27,330 bases of DNA from AA29 sp041481445. GTDB taxonomy: Bacteria > Acidobacteriota > Vicinamibacteria > Fen-336. This document shows, piece by piece, positions 1-9,288 of the stretch. Both the position numbers and the translations under genes were made by a program. The DNA lies in the NCBI GenBank assembly GCA_041481445.1, contig JBGPBV010000089.1, positions 1 through 27,330 on the forward strand, read 5' to 3'. Below the pieces are notes generated by a model, which saw only the letters and a program-made list of their open reading frames with translations, did no database searches and was not told the DNA's origin. How positions within the stretch are numbered: the stretch's first letter is position 1; the number at the start of each line of letters is the position of its first letter.

Positions 1-984
1 GCCGACTCCCCGGCGATTCGGCGGGCCCGGGCGGATCAGCAGCAGGTTCGTGCCCATGGCGCTGATGCGGTCGAGCACGGTTTGCTTGGCTCCGTCGCCG
101 ATGGCGAGCATCGCCACCACCGAGGCCACCCCGATCACGATACCGAGCAGGGTGAGCACGGTGCGAAACAGGTTCGCGCGCAGCGCCCGCATCGCGGTCC
201 TCGCGGCCTCCATGGCGCCGCCGACGAGGGAAGCGCCCGCCTCTTCCGTCCCTTCTCCGTCGGGAATCGGAAGCAGCCCCCGCGCCGCCGACACCTGCGG
301 GCCAGGGTCGCTCAAGATGAGGCCGTCCTTGATCTCGATGACGCGCCGAGCCTGGGCGGCGATCTCGTGCGCATGCGTGATCAGGATGACCGTGTGCCCA
401 CGGCGGGACAGGTCCTGCAGCAGGGCCATGACCTCGGTGCCGCTCTTGCTGTCGAGGGCGCCGGTGGGCTCGTCGGCCAGCACGATGCGGCCGCCGTTCA
501 TCAAGGCGCGGGCGATGGAGACCCGCTGCTGTTGGCCGCCGGAGAGCTGGCTGGGCCGGTGCCGGAGCCGGTCCTCCAGCCCGAGCGAGCCGAGCAGCTC
601 GGTCGCCCGCGCGTCGCGCCGCGGGGCGGGCATGCCCGAATAGACGGCCGGTACCTCGACGTTCTCGAGCGCGGTTGCGGTCTTGATCAGGTTGTAGCTC
701 TGGAAGACGAAGCCGAAGTCTTCGCGCCGCAGCCGCGCCAGCTCGTCCCGCTCGAAGCCCGACACGTCCTCGCCCCGGAAGCGGTACGTGCCGGTGGTGG
801 GCCGATCGAGGCAACCGAGGATGTTCATCAGCGTCGTCTTGCCCGACCCCGACGCCCCCACGATGGCCACGAACTCTCCGGGAAGGATCTGCAGGCTCAC
901 TCCGTGCAGGACCTCCACTTCGATCTCGCCGTTGTGGAACGTCTTGGTCACGTCCACGAGCTCGATGAGCGGGCTCGCGCTCAC
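1..984 (-). CDS. macB: MacB-type ABC transporter, ATPase plus start of permease (3' part outside window)
   Basis: Inner-membrane component of a MacAB-type tripartite efflux or export system, which uses ATP to drive export through a periplasmic adaptor and outer-membrane channel. The visible 328 residues read through without a stop to the left edge. They show Walker A GASGSGKT (43-50), Q-loop Q95 in FQSYNL, ABC signature LSGGQ (147-151), Walker B IVLADEP (167-173), D-loop ALD (176-178) and H-loop H204. A first transmembrane helix follows at about 271-295, then the start of the MacB periplasmic domain (IGDGAK, GTNLLLIRPG). This ATPase-TM order is that of MacB rather than of a lone LolD-type ATPase. 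The start is a GTG whose GTGA overlaps the stop of the upstream adaptor gene, so the two are translationally coupled. The family assignment is firm. The transported substrate is unknown. Confidence 0.93.
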   Translation of the reverse strand, partial: MSASPLIELVDVTKTFHNGEIEVEVLHGVSLQILPGEFVAIVGASGSGKTTLMNILGCLDRPTTGTYRFRGEDVSGFERDELARLRREDFGFVFQSYNLIKTATALENVEVPAVYSGMPAPRRDARATELLGSLGLEDRLRHRPSQLSGGQQQRVSIARALMNGGRIVLADEPTGALDSKSGTEVMALLQDLSRRGHTVILITHAHEIAAQARRVIEIKDGLILSDPGPQVSAARGLLPIPDGEGTEEAGASLVGGAMEAARTAMRALRANLFRTVLTLLGIVIGVASVVAMLAIGDGAKQTVLDRISAMGTNLLLIRPGPPNRRGVG

Positions 985-2309
985 GGCGGCCCCCCTGTAC
1001 GCGGGGCCGTCCCCGTCAACGCGCCCCCGCTCGCCCTTGGCGCCGGAGTGGCGCTCGGAGTCGTGGTGCCGATGACCACCTTCTCGCCCGGCTGGAGCCC
1101 GGACGTGATCTCCGCGAAGATGCGGTTCGTCGCCCCCACCGTCACCTCGCGGTCCGCGGCCTTGCCGTCCGCGCCGACCACGCGGAGCAGCGCCTGTCCT
1201 CCGGCGAGCGTGCGCACGTCCGTGCCGGGGCTGCGCCGCCCGGCCTTCCCCTTCGGCCGGAGCGCGGCCAGGGGCACGAGCACGGCGTCCTTGGCGCTGG
1301 CCAGGACGAAGAACACCTGGGCCGTCATCTGGGTCATGAGAGCGCTATCGGGGTTCGGCACGTCGAACAGCGCGTCGTAGAGCACGACGTTGTTGACGAC
1401 GGTGGGGGTCGGCGGGATCTGGCGCAGCTTGCCGTAGTAGCGGCGGTTGTCGCCCCCCAGGGTCGTGAAGTAGACGTCCATTCCGACGTGCAGCTTCGGC
1501 ACGTCGGCTTCCGACACCTGGGCCTGGACCGTCATCGTCGAGAGGTCGGCAATGCGCAGGACGATGGGTGCCTGCTGGTTGGCGTTGAGGGTCTGGCCCT
1601 GCTTGGCGGTCAGGGAGACCACCGTCCCCGGCATGGGCGCCGTGATCTTGGTGTAGCCCAGGTTCGCCCGGTCGCCGCGCAGGGTGGACTCCGTCTGCTG
1701 CATCTGCGCCTTCAGCGAGTCCACCTGGGCCCCGGCCGACTTGAGGGTGGCCTCGGCCGTTTGCAGCGCTTCCGTCGTGGTCGCCTCGTCGCGCATCATG
1801 TTCTGCTGGCGCGTCTGCTGCAGCGCGGCCAGCGCTCGCTGCGCCTGCCGATCGCCCAGGAGCGCCGTCTGGTTGCGCAACTGCGCCTCGTCGGCATCGA
1901 CCTTGGACTGGTAGACGGAAGGGTCGATCTCGGCGAGCAGGTCGCCCTGCTCGACCACGGCGCCGACGTCCACGAGCAGGCGCCTCAGCTGCCCCGAGAC
2001 CTGGGTGCCGACGTCCACGTATTCCTTGGGCTGGAGCGTGCCCGTGGCGGTGACCGTGTCCTCGAGATCGCCGCGCGTGGCGGGGGCGGTGAGGGTCGTG
2101 GTCCGCGACCCGTTGTGCGTCGCCCAGGTGCGCCAGGCGAAGAAGGCGACACCTGCGAGCACCACGACCGCGACCGCCACGAGCGTGATGCGGGCGCCAC
2201 GCGAGCGAGGGACACGTCCAGTCTTCGGTTGGACTTCAGGGGGTTGGACTTCCGGCGGTTGGACGTCGGGGGGTTGGATTTCCGGGGGGTCGGCCACCTC
2301 CGCGCTCAT
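981..2309 (-). CDS. macA: MacA-like periplasmic adaptor (membrane fusion protein) with repeat-bearing N-terminal tail
   Basis: Periplasmic adaptor that links a MacB-type ATPase/permease to an outer-membrane channel; 442 residues. Visible order: a cytosolic tail with PPEVQ-type repeats (8-28), one transmembrane helix (41-59), first half of the lipoyl/barrel-sandwich domain (about 96-130), a long alpha-helical coiled-coil hairpin rich in A, Q, L and E (about 132-215), second lipoyl half (KITAPMPGTVVSL, 221-233), then beta-barrel (about 258-340) and membrane-proximal domains. E. coli MacA is about 371 residues (from memory), so the tail accounts for much of the extra length. It is followed directly by macB with a 4-nt overlap. 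The ATG at 2309 was chosen because it precedes the repeats. The frame is open back to a GTG at 2375, but that GTG lies almost on top of an AGGAG. A better-spaced Shine-Dalgarno site serves an out-of-frame ATG at 2323 (separate entry). Confidence 0.9.
   Translation of the reverse strand: MSAEVADPPEIQPPDVQPPEVQPPEVQPKTGRVPRSRGARITLVAVAVVVLAGVAFFAWRTWATHNGSRTTTLTAPATRGDLEDTVTATGTLQPKEYVDVGTQVSGQLRRLLVDVGAVVEQGDLLAEIDPSVYQSKVDADEAQLRNQTALLGDRQAQRALAALQQTRQQNMMRDEATTTEALQTAEATLKSAGAQVDSLKAQMQQTESTLRGDRANLGYTKITAPMPGTVVSLTAKQGQTLNANQQAPIVLRIADLSTMTVQAQVSEADVPKLHVGMDVYFTTLGGDNRRYYGKLRQIPPTPTVVNNVVLYDALFDVPNPDSALMTQMTAQVFFVLASAKDAVLVPLAALRPKGKAGRRSPGTDVRTLAGGQALLRVVGADGKAADREVTVGATNRIFAEITSGLQPGEKVVIGTTTPSATPAPRASGGALTGTAPRTGGPP
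2227..2286 (-). repeat. 15-bp tandem repeat, four copies, inside the MacA gene
   Basis: Four adjacent 15-bp units (2227-2241, 2242-2256, 2257-2271, 2272-2286) of consensus GGTTGGACTTCCGGG on the plus strand, with a few substitutions each. Read on the coding strand they give repeated five-residue PPEVQ/PPDVQ/PPEIQ units in the cytosolic N-terminal tail of the adaptor. The unit is a multiple of three, so copy-number change would keep the frame. Confidence 0.85.
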
Positions 2310-2323
2310 GGTGCCGTCGTCAT
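2306..2323 (-). CDS. Possible 5-codon leader cistron (MTTAP) ahead of the MacA gene
   Basis: An ATG at 2323 sits 5 nt downstream of a strong Shine-Dalgarno AGAGGAG (2329-2335) and encodes only five residues before TGA at 2306-2308. That stop overlaps the MacA start codon in an ATGA arrangement. The same Shine-Dalgarno is about 19 nt from the MacA ATG, too far for ordinary initiation. The sequence therefore suggests either a minicistron that couples re-initiation onto macA, or a small indel that separates the true start from its frame. No expression evidence is available. Confidence 0.35.
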   Translation of the reverse strand: MTTAP

Positions 2324-2484
2324 GGGTGCTCCTCTCGACACTACCCCGTTTGCGCCGCCCGCAAGCGAATGCCACTCCTTTTCATCGGCGGCGCGCGCAC
2401 CGTGCGCTCCATCACGCGATTCTCCTGGGCGGGCCAACCCTGCGGATGGTTGGCCAGTCCAAGCGGGGTGGGACGGAGGTAATC
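2310..2484. promoter_or_regulatory. Divergent intergenic region between macA and the YXWGXW gene
   Basis: This 175-bp gap is the longest non-coding stretch in the window and must hold the promoters for both the macAB pair (leftward) and the small exported protein gene (rightward). I see no convincing -35/-10 pair by eye. It contains the MacA-side Shine-Dalgarno (2329-2335), the plus-strand Shine-Dalgarno GGAGGT (2475-2480) and a perfect inverted repeat at 2432-2455. Confidence 0.6.
2432..2455. promoter_or_regulatory. Perfect 8-bp inverted repeat, candidate operator or leader hairpin
   Basis: GGCCAACC (2432-2439) and GGTTGGCC (2448-2455) are exact inverted copies separated by 8 nt. The element ends 29 nt before the start codon of the YXWGXW gene. 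Size and position fit a dimeric regulator's operator or a hairpin in the 5' untranslated leader. There is no T-run, so it is not a classical terminator. No regulator gene is visible nearby. Confidence 0.45.
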
Positions 2485-2787
2485 ATGCGCAGATATCTGC
2501 CGGTCGTGGCTCTCTCGCTCCTGACCCTGGTCCCGGGGACCGCCGGTGCATCGACGCGGGTCTACGTGCGGATCGGGCCGCCGGCGCCCATCGTGGAGAC
2601 GCGGGTCGTGGCGCCGGGCCCACATCACGTCTGGATCGCCGGCTACCATCGTTGGGACGGCCGGGCCTACGTCTGGGTCCCGGGCCGCTGGGAGCTGCCT
2701 CCCAGCGCGTATCACGCCTGGGTGCCGGGTCACTGGGCGCAGAGCCACCACGGTTACTACTGGGTCGACGGCCACTGGCGGCGGTAG
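2485..2787 (+). CDS. Small exported YXWGXW-repeat protein
   Basis: A 100-residue exported protein of the YXWGXW-repeat type, a family of small periplasmic or envelope proteins of unclear function. It has a Sec signal peptide (MRR then a hydrophobic stretch to about residue 22, ending AGA). The rest is four aromatic repeat units: VWIAGYHRW, YVWVPGRW, HAWVPGHW and YYWVDGHW, rich in W, Y and H. ATG 2485 was chosen because a GGAGGT Shine-Dalgarno lies 4 nt upstream and the signal peptide starts there; the frame is open further upstream without a plausible start. It is divergent from macAB and may share regulation with it through the inverted repeat. It ends 16 bp from the convergent MFS gene, and no terminator hairpin is visible between them. 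Confidence 0.82.
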   Translation: MRRYLPVVALSLLTLVPGTAGASTRVYVRIGPPAPIVETRVVAPGPHHVWIAGYHRWDGRAYVWVPGRWELPPSAYHAWVPGHWAQSHHGYYWVDGHWRR

Positions 2788-2803
2788 CGCGCCGGACGAC
2801 GGG

Positions 2804-4036
2804 CTAGCCTGTGCGCGCCGCGGACTCCTTCAGGAACCGGCGCGCGTCGTAGGCCACGAAGTGCGGCAGCAGGACGCCGCACACGAGGACGCCCACCACG
2901 CACAGGGCGCCGCCCGACACCACGGAGGCGCGCACGCCGAAGGCGGCGGCCACCACGCCCGCCTCGACATGGCCCAGGAGAGGGCCGCTCATGTAGCTCA
3001 CCATCTCGATGCCGGCCATGCGCCCGCGCAGCGCGTCCGGGATGGTCTGGTTCCACATCGTGAGGCGGAAGATCCCGCTCACGCAGTCCGCTCCGCCCGC
3101 GACGGCGAGGAAGAAGAGGGCGGGCCAGAGCGAATCGAGCAGGCCGAAGGCGATGATGCCCAGGCCCCAGACCGTGGCCGCGAGCAGGACGCCGAGGCCG
3201 TGGCGGTGCACGCGGCCGGTCCAGCGGCTGGTGAGGCTGGCCGCCAGCGCGCCCACGGCGGGAGCGGTGTAGAGCAGGCCCAGCACGCGCGGGCCGCCCA
3301 GGCGGTCGGACAGCGCCGGGAACAGGGCCAGGGGCATGCCGAAGATCATGGCCACGAAGTCGACGACATAGGTCCCGATCAGCTCCTGGCGGCTGCGCGC
3401 GTAACGGAAGCCCTCGCGCAGGCGCTCCAGGCTCGGGCTCTCCGCGCCCTCCGGGGCGGGCAGGGCACGAATGAGCCGGACGGCCAAGAAGGAGAACGCG
3501 TAGGTGGCGAGGTCCACGGCGTACGTCGAGGCCAGGCCGACGGACGCGATCAGCATCCCGCCCACGGCGGGGCCCACGATCATCCCGGTGCTGCCGCGCA
3601 GGGTCCCCAGCGCGGCCGCCGCCGCCAGCTCGTCCTTGTCCACCAGGCGCGGCGTCATCGCCTCCAGGGACGGCCGCTGCAGGCCGCTCAGCGCAACCAT
3701 CCACGCCGCCGCCGCGAACAGGGGCCAGACCATGGGCCGTGCGACCAGCGCGTTCACGATGAGGAGCGCGCACCCGGCGGCCAGTCCGACGTCCGTGGCC
3801 AGCACCACCCGCCGCCGGTCCACCGCATCCGCGATGGCGCCGCCCACGAACGCGGTGAGGAGCAGGGGCACGAGCTCCACCGCCCCCAGCAGGCCGACGG
3901 CCAGGGACGACTTCGTGAGGCGATAGACCTGGTAGGGCAGGGCCACGTACGTGACCATGGTGCCCATCGTCGAGACGAACTGCGCGGCGAAGAGCCACCG
4001 GTAGTCGCGGTGGCGGACGAGCGGGCGGAAGTCCAT
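2804..4036 (-). CDS. MFS transporter, probable exporter
   Basis: A 410-residue major facilitator protein, inner membrane, with about 12 hydrophobic segments. The MFS motif A (GGAIADAVDRRRVV, about 65-78) lies between helices 2 and 3. The N-terminus (FRPLVRHRDYRWLFAAQFVSTMGTMV) and overall pattern resemble the EntS/MFS_3 group of drug and siderophore exporters, so export is the better guess than uptake; the substrate is unknown. The ATG at 4036 overlaps the stop of the VOC gene by 1 nt (TGATG), so it is read as the last gene of a three-gene unit. The frame is open far upstream to 4549, but that part is only another frame of the VOC gene. The C-terminal tail (ARRFLKESAARTG) is cytosolic. Confidence 0.88.
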   Translation of the reverse strand: MDFRPLVRHRDYRWLFAAQFVSTMGTMVTYVALPYQVYRLTKSSLAVGLLGAVELVPLLLTAFVGGAIADAVDRRRVVLATDVGLAAGCALLIVNALVARPMVWPLFAAAAWMVALSGLQRPSLEAMTPRLVDKDELAAAAALGTLRGSTGMIVGPAVGGMLIASVGLASTYAVDLATYAFSFLAVRLIRALPAPEGAESPSLERLREGFRYARSRQELIGTYVVDFVAMIFGMPLALFPALSDRLGGPRVLGLLYTAPAVGALAASLTSRWTGRVHRHGLGVLLAATVWGLGIIAFGLLDSLWPALFFLAVAGGADCVSGIFRLTMWNQTIPDALRGRMAGIEMVSYMSGPLLGHVEAGVVAAAFGVRASVVSGGALCVVGVLVCGVLLPHFVAYDARRFLKESAARTG

Positions 4037-4913
4037 CAGCGCATCGTGAACGGCTCCATGAGCTCGGTGCGGCTGCCGTCCGGATCGAAGAGGTTCAGCT
4101 GCCAGCGGTTGTTCCGGCCGACCTGGGGCGTGCGGACGGTCTTCGGGTCCCCTCCCCCCGGCCGCGCGCGCACCGTCTCCAGAGCGGCCTGGATGTCGGG
4201 CACCACCAGCGCCACGTGGTGCAGCGAGCCCAGGCGATCGCGGTCCACCGGCCCCGTCACCAGCATGTACTCGAGGTAGTCGGTGCCGTCGGGGACCTTC
4301 ATGTTGATCCAGTCGGTGGCCGCGTCCGTGCGGCCGCCGCGCCAGATCTCGGAGAAGCCCAGCGCGTCCTTGTAGAAGCGGTCCGCGGCGGCGACGTCGG
4401 CCACCGTGAGCCCGACGTGCAGATGCGCGAGGAGAGGGGGCGCGCGCCGGGCGCCGTGGCCCTCGTCCGGTCGGGCGTCGAGGAGGGCCGGTACTGCACG
4501 AACTCCACGGCGTGACCGTCGGGATCGGCCAGGCGCAGGACGCGGTCACCGCCGTCGTCCACCGGCTCGCCGGCCTTCAGGCCGCGTCCCTCCAGGTACG
4601 CGCGCAGGGCGGCCACGTCGGTGGTCTCGAAGGCGACGTGGTCGAGCCGGTCGTCGGTGCCCGCGGCCAGCCCGGGCCGGATCTCCACGAACTGACGGCG
4701 GTTGATCCCCAGGCGCAGGCCCGAGGGCCGCCCCGCCTCCCTCCCGCGGTCCGTCTCCTCGTAGCCGAGGAGGCCGGAATAGAAGGCGCGGGCGCGCGCG
4801 AGGTCGCTCACGCGGAACGCGATGTGCGACACGCCCACGATGGGCGGACGGGCGACGCCCGGCACCGCCTCCGCGGCGGCGGCGGCGCCGAGCAGGACGG
4901 CGAGGGCGAGCAT
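4036..4913 (-). pseudogene. Two-domain VOC (glyoxalase/dioxygenase-fold) protein, frameshifted
   Basis: This reads as one exported protein with two vicinal-oxygen-chelate domains, but in two frames. Frame one starts at ATG 4913 with a signal peptide (MLALAVLLGAAAAAEA), then a VOC module (VSHIAFRVSDLARARAFYSG, LDHVAFET, DGHAVEFVQYRP). Its similarity ends near 4440 and it runs on as low-quality sequence to 4299. The second VOC module (LHVGLTVADVAAADRFYKD, LHHVALVVPD, FDPDGSRTELMEPF) is in the other frame and ends at 4036. The span is 878 nt, one short of a multiple of three, and adding one base restores an open frame of about 292 residues. The join lies at or near a C5 run on the coding strand (4436-4440). 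It could be a sequencing or assembly homopolymer error or a real inactivating deletion. VOC folds bind metal and act as lyases, dioxygenases or isomerases; the substrate cannot be told. Confidence 0.75.
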
Positions 4914-4917
4914 GGGC

Positions 4918-5763
4918 CTAGGCGAGGCCGGCGAGCAGGCCCTTCGTGTACCCGATCGTTTCCGAGAGTCCGGGCAGGGGGTCGTTCTCGTCCTTCTCGT
5001 ACTCGAAGCTCAGGAGGTGCGGGTACTTGACGTCGAGCAGCGCGCGCAGCACGGAGGCGAGGTCGATGATGCCGCGGCCGCCCTCGATGGTCTTGCCGTC
5101 GGGGGCGCTGCTGTCGATGTCCTTGATGTGGAGGTCGTAGAGGCGCTCGCGGCACTTGCGGATGGCCTCCGCGGGATCGACCTTGGCGCGGGTGGTGTGC
5201 CCGACGTCGATGCAGAGGCCGATGCGCTTGTCGTACGGCTGCACGGCCTGCCAGACGTCGTAGGGCGAGGGGAAGCGCTTGTCCTCCGGCCCGTGGTTGT
5301 GGATGGCCAGCTTGATGTCGAACTCCTTGACCATGGCGTCGAGGATCTTCATGGAGTCGGGGTCGGGGCTGCAGACGATGGCGGGCAGCCCGATGTCGCG
5401 CGCGTACTCGAAGGCGCGCCGGACGTCGGCGGGGTCGTTCTTCATGGTCACGTTGCCGCAGCTCAGGGGGGTGATGCCGGCCGCCTTGAACTGGGCCGCC
5501 ACCGCCTTGCGCTGCTCGGTCGTGCTGTCCATCGGCAGGTGGAAGTCCTTGATCGAGACGTAGGGCAGGCCGACGCGCTGGATGGCCTTGATGGCCGCGT
5601 CGAGCGGCATCTTGCGCAGCGTGTAGGAGGCCACGCCGGGCTTGAGCCCGCGCCAGCGGTCGCCGGCCGGCGCCCCCGCGGCCGCGGCCGGGGACGCGCC
5701 CAGGCCGGCGACGGGAAGGGATGCGACCATGGCCGCGCCCTTGATCAGCTCTCGACGGTTCAT
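4918..5763 (-). CDS. Exported sugar phosphate isomerase/epimerase-like TIM-barrel protein
   Basis: A 281-residue protein of the xylose-isomerase-like TIM-barrel superfamily (AP_endonuc_2 type), members of which isomerise or epimerise keto-sugars or process inositols. The N-terminus MNRRELIKGAAMVASLPVAGLGA has a twin-arginine and a hydrophobic stretch, so Tat export is likely. Barrel strands with probable metal-site residues include IHNHGPED (154-161), CIDVGHT (184-190), LHIKD (211-215) and SFEYEKDE near the C-terminus. ATG 5763 was chosen because GGAGG (5771-5775) lies 7 nt upstream and the signal peptide begins there. It is the first gene of a unit with the VOC protein (4-nt gap) and MFS exporter, and is divergent from the APC permease. 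The closest relatives I recall are exported proteins of this type in Acidobacteriota and Planctomycetes. The exact reaction is unknown. Confidence 0.85.
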   Translation of the reverse strand: MNRRELIKGAAMVASLPVAGLGASPAAAAGAPAGDRWRGLKPGVASYTLRKMPLDAAIKAIQRVGLPYVSIKDFHLPMDSTTEQRKAVAAQFKAAGITPLSCGNVTMKNDPADVRRAFEYARDIGLPAIVCSPDPDSMKILDAMVKEFDIKLAIHNHGPEDKRFPSPYDVWQAVQPYDKRIGLCIDVGHTTRAKVDPAEAIRKCRERLYDLHIKDIDSSAPDGKTIEGGRGIIDLASVLRALLDVKYPHLLSFEYEKDENDPLPGLSETIGYTKGLLAGLA

Positions 5764-5836
5764 CGAGCCACCTCCGGCGGCGAGGCTATCACCGACCCCG
5801 CCGTCCTGTCCCGGAGGTGCGATAAGCTCGCGCGCC
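5764..5836. promoter_or_regulatory. Divergent intergenic region, TIM-barrel gene / APC permease
   Basis: Seventy-three bases separate two divergent starts, so promoters for both must lie here or inside the coding ends. CACCTCCGG (5769-5777) and CCGGAGGTG (5811-5819) are exact inverted copies, and each contains a Shine-Dalgarno sequence on its own strand. The minus-strand copy is well placed for ATG 5763. The plus-strand copy is about 18 nt from ATG 5837, which is unusually far. No -10/-35 pair was clear by eye. Confidence 0.5.
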
Positions 5837-7227
<1,391 letters not shown>

Positions 7228-7231
<4 letters not shown>

Positions 7232-9288
7232 CGTCGAGTGTCTGGCGCGGGGGGCGCGTCCAGCGCCGCCCCGCCCGGCAGCAGGTACTGGATCGGCCAG
7301 ACCTCCCGCATGGACTCGACGGTGCGGGACCAGCGGAAGGCGGGCACGTCCGCCGAGGGCAGGAGCTCGAGCCCGGGCAGGGTCTCGACCACGGCGTCGG
7401 CGAGCGCGCCGGCTTCACGATGGGGCACCACGGAGAGGCGGGCGAAGCCCAGCTTCTCGCGGGCGAAGCGCGTCACGATCTCCACGTCCTCCATCATCTC
7501 GAGGAAGTAGGGCCGTCCGGTCAGGAGCGCGTTGTACACGTGGTTGGCGAGGACGCCGGAGAGCGGGTTGAAGTAGGCCTGCGCCTCGTCGGCTTCCGCC
7601 AGCGTGGGGTCGTCGCCGGAGGCGGCGCGGTAGCGCATGCGCGTCTCGCCGGTCCCGCGCAGGTCGAAGGCGATCACGTCCGCCCCCCCGAGGTGGCGTG
7701 TCACCGAGGGCCAGTCCGCGACCCCGGGCTTTCCGGCCAGCCGCAGGTCGATGACGGCCCGGTCGCGGGACCCATCCTCGCGATGGACGTGCAGCAGGGG
7801 GATGACGAGGTGCTCGCTGTGGTGCAGCCGGTAGCGGTCGATGCGCACGCCGGCCACGGTCGCGCTCCCCGCCGCCTCCCACGCGATCACGCCCGCCGCC
7901 GGGCCCGGGCCCTTGGCCACCAGCGGCCACCGCGCGATCCCTGGATACCCCTCGCCGCGGTACCACTCCAGGAGCGTCGGCCGCGCCCGCGGCGGCCGGC
8001 CACGGAAGTCGTCGCGGATGACCTCGGGGAGCGATCGGCCGGCGAGATCGACGCGCACCTGTCCGCTCGGCGTGACCCTCAGCGCGGCCGGATCGAGGAC
8101 CTTCACCGCGTCCAGCCCTTCGCGCGCGGGCGGTCCGAGGAAGCGATCCATGAAGGCAAACGCGGCCCGCCGGTTCTCCGGCGAGTACGCGTGGCCGTGG
8201 ACGCCCTCCGCCATCGCGATGCGATCGCCATGGCCGCCCGCGCGGTAGAGGGCGGCCACCTCGCGGAAGGTCTTGCGCGTGCCCTCGATGGGAAAGAAGT
8301 CCTTGACCGCGGCCAGCAGGATGATCGGCCGCGGGTACACGAGGAGCATGAGGCCGGCGTGATCGACGCCGGCGGAGACGAGGGCGTACGGGTCCTGCTC
8401 GGGGTCGCTGTCGGGGTCCTCGAAGATGCGGTTGGCCATCCGCATGGGCAGGGCGGTGACGTAGCAGGAGGGCGCGACCACCGCGATGCGCTCGTCGAGG
8501 GCGCCGAGCCAGAGCGACTGGAAGCCGCCCCCGCTGGTGCCGGTCACCGCGATGCGCGTGCCGTCCACGTCCGCGCGCGTGAGCAGGTAGTCGAGCGCGC
8601 GCATGCCGTCCCAGATCTCGTAGCGGTCGAGGCTGAGGCCGGCCAGGCAGGCCAGGTTGCCGAGCACGGCGTGCTCGCCGCAGACGAGGTTGTACCGGCT
8701 GCGGGCGCGCTCGGCGTCCCAGAACTGGCTCCGCTCGCCCTGGCCCACGGGGTCCCAGCAGATGACGACGTAACCCCGGCGGGCGAGCTGGCCGCTCAGC
8801 TCCTGGTAGTTGCGGAAGGCCTTGCCGTCGGGCGAGTGGCCGCAGGGGACGAGGACGGCCGGCTTCCGTCCCGCCGGCTGGTCGGGCACGTAGACGAGAG
8901 CGGTCACGTGCAGGCCGGGCAGGCTCTCGAAGACCACCTTCTCGATGCGATAGCCGTCCATGGCCACGGTGCCGGTGACGCGGGCGCCGAGCGGCGTCTT
9001 CGTGGCCGGCAGGCCGCCGACGATCTCGAGCACGCGCGCGCGGATCTCCTGGCGGAGGGCGAGGAGGTCCGTTTCCGTGTGGACCCTCTCGAACCTCGCG
9101 CGGCGGGCGTCGTCCTGCCGCCAGGCCAGGTCGAGCTGGTACCGGAGATACGGCGTGAGGCGCGGGCCCGGCTCCTCCTGTGGCCCGAGCACGGTCAGCA
9201 TGTCCGGCGTCGGAGCCTCCTGGCCAAGGCAGACGCTCGCGCCGGCGGAAAGGACCGGCGCCAGCGCGAGGACGGCCCAGCGCGCCAT
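7228..9288 (-). CDS. Exported acetylxylan-esterase-like tandem alpha/beta hydrolase
   Basis: A 686-residue exported hydrolase of the acetylxylan esterase/dienelactone-hydrolase-like group, expected to remove acyl groups from carbohydrates. Signal peptide at 1-23. The first alpha/beta domain (about 100-390) has the nucleophile elbow GTSGGG with S252, a likely acid D330 (KDFFP) and a likely catalytic His in GVHGHAYS (H364 or H366). The second half (about 420-686) again looks like an alpha/beta hydrolase (VIAFDLRGTGE), but where a Ser elbow is expected it reads VVPHREAGAL, so this copy is probably inactive and structural. ATG 9288 overlaps the stop of the preceding gene (TGATG). This is the last gene of the eleven-gene operon and ends in a convergent overlap with the APC permease gene, without a terminator hairpin. 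The acyl substrate is inferred from family and context only. Confidence 0.82.

Noticed and set aside
82..1380. A 432-codon open frame on the plus strand
   Set aside because: It is antisense to macB, whose Walker A, signature and Walker B motifs are unmistakable on the minus strand, and to the end of the MacA gene.
2788..2803. Possible terminator between the convergent YXWGXW and MFS genes
   Set aside because: The 16-bp gap and its surroundings show repeated GCGCGCC in direct orientation but no stable inverted repeat with a T-run.
4036..4913. Programmed -1 frameshifting in the VOC gene
   Set aside because: The shift direction fits -1, but I see no X-XXY-YYZ slippery heptamer followed by a clear pseudoknot, and exported VOC proteins are not known to use this. 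A homopolymer error or a deletion is simpler.
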